Source: Muricoccus harenae
GTDB lineage: Bacteria; Pseudomonadota; Alphaproteobacteria; Acetobacterales; Acetobacteraceae
Assembly (NCBI RefSeq): GCF_009848505.1
Contig: NZ_WWDL01000039.1
Location: forward strand, 1-43,920
Length of the DNA stretch: 43,920 bases
Direction of reading: 5' to 3'
A program made the position numbers and the translations under genes. Below, piece after piece: positions 43,842 through 43,920 of the stretch; positions within the stretch are counted from its first letter, which is position 1; each line of letters begins with the position of its first letter. The notes under the pieces were generated by a model. That model made no database searches. It saw only the letters and a program-made list of their open reading frames with translations, and was not told where the DNA came from.

Positions 43842-43920
43842 CGTTGACCCGCCGCGCTTCGGTGGTGGTTTCAGGCAGAGGTTGGGCTTGCCCAGCCGGG
43901 GGAACCCGGGGCCTTTGCTT

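Overview
The window looks like chromosomal DNA of a high-GC alphaproteobacterium, most likely Acetobacteraceae and Roseomonas-like. This rests on the fused BcsA-BcsB cellulose synthase with BcsD, an orphan Bug/TctC-type binding protein, and the rodZ-ispG-hisS-prfA-prmC order. Assignment is from protein features recalled from memory, with no database search. Apart from one large accessory locus the gene content is housekeeping. I see no insertion sequence, prophage, CRISPR array or tRNA gene.

Layout. 1-4.5 kb: the 3' end of dxs, a cytochrome b561, a translationally coupled 2-hydroxyacid dehydrogenase and Bug binding protein, tlyA and a 50-residue protein. 4.5-13 kb: an unrecognised 399-residue protein, aroC and fabI on the minus strand; pdxH, an APH-like/P-loop two-domain protein and a universal stress protein on plus; and an ABC-F ATPase on minus. 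Convergent gene pairs here and elsewhere are separated by short perfect hairpins.

13.0-24.3 kb: a compact cellulose secretion operon on the plus strand, in the order bcsZ, a Pro/Ala-rich BcsH/CcpA-like gene, bcsQ, bcsAB (one fused polypeptide), bcsC, bcsD. Stop/start overlaps join bcsQ-bcsAB and bcsAB-bcsC. The expected machine is an inner-membrane c-di-GMP-activated synthase (BcsA part) with its periplasmic partner (BcsB part), an outer-membrane TPR/porin exporter (BcsC), a periplasmic endoglucanase (BcsZ), a cytoplasmic BcsD scaffold with a disordered Pro-rich partner, and a MinD-like ATPase (BcsQ). The combination of BcsAB fusion, BcsD, BcsQ and a divergent Pro-rich protein is the most interesting content of the window.

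24.3-36.7 kb: an NDUFAF5/BioC-like methyltransferase, comF, grxC, a DUF1178 protein, ubiG, lysC coupled to a nitronate monooxygenase/FabK-like flavoprotein, rodZ-like, ispG, an unlisted 58-residue ORF overlapping ispG, hisS-prfA-prmC (all overlapping) and a DUF4167 protein. 36.7-43.7 kb: a glycogen-debranching-like hydrolase and a GT4 glycosyltransferase (minus), a MOSC protein (minus) and clpB (plus). The last 200 bases hold two strong tandem sigma70-type promoters with no ORF behind them, most simply the upstream region of an rRNA or other stable-RNA operon lying outside the window.
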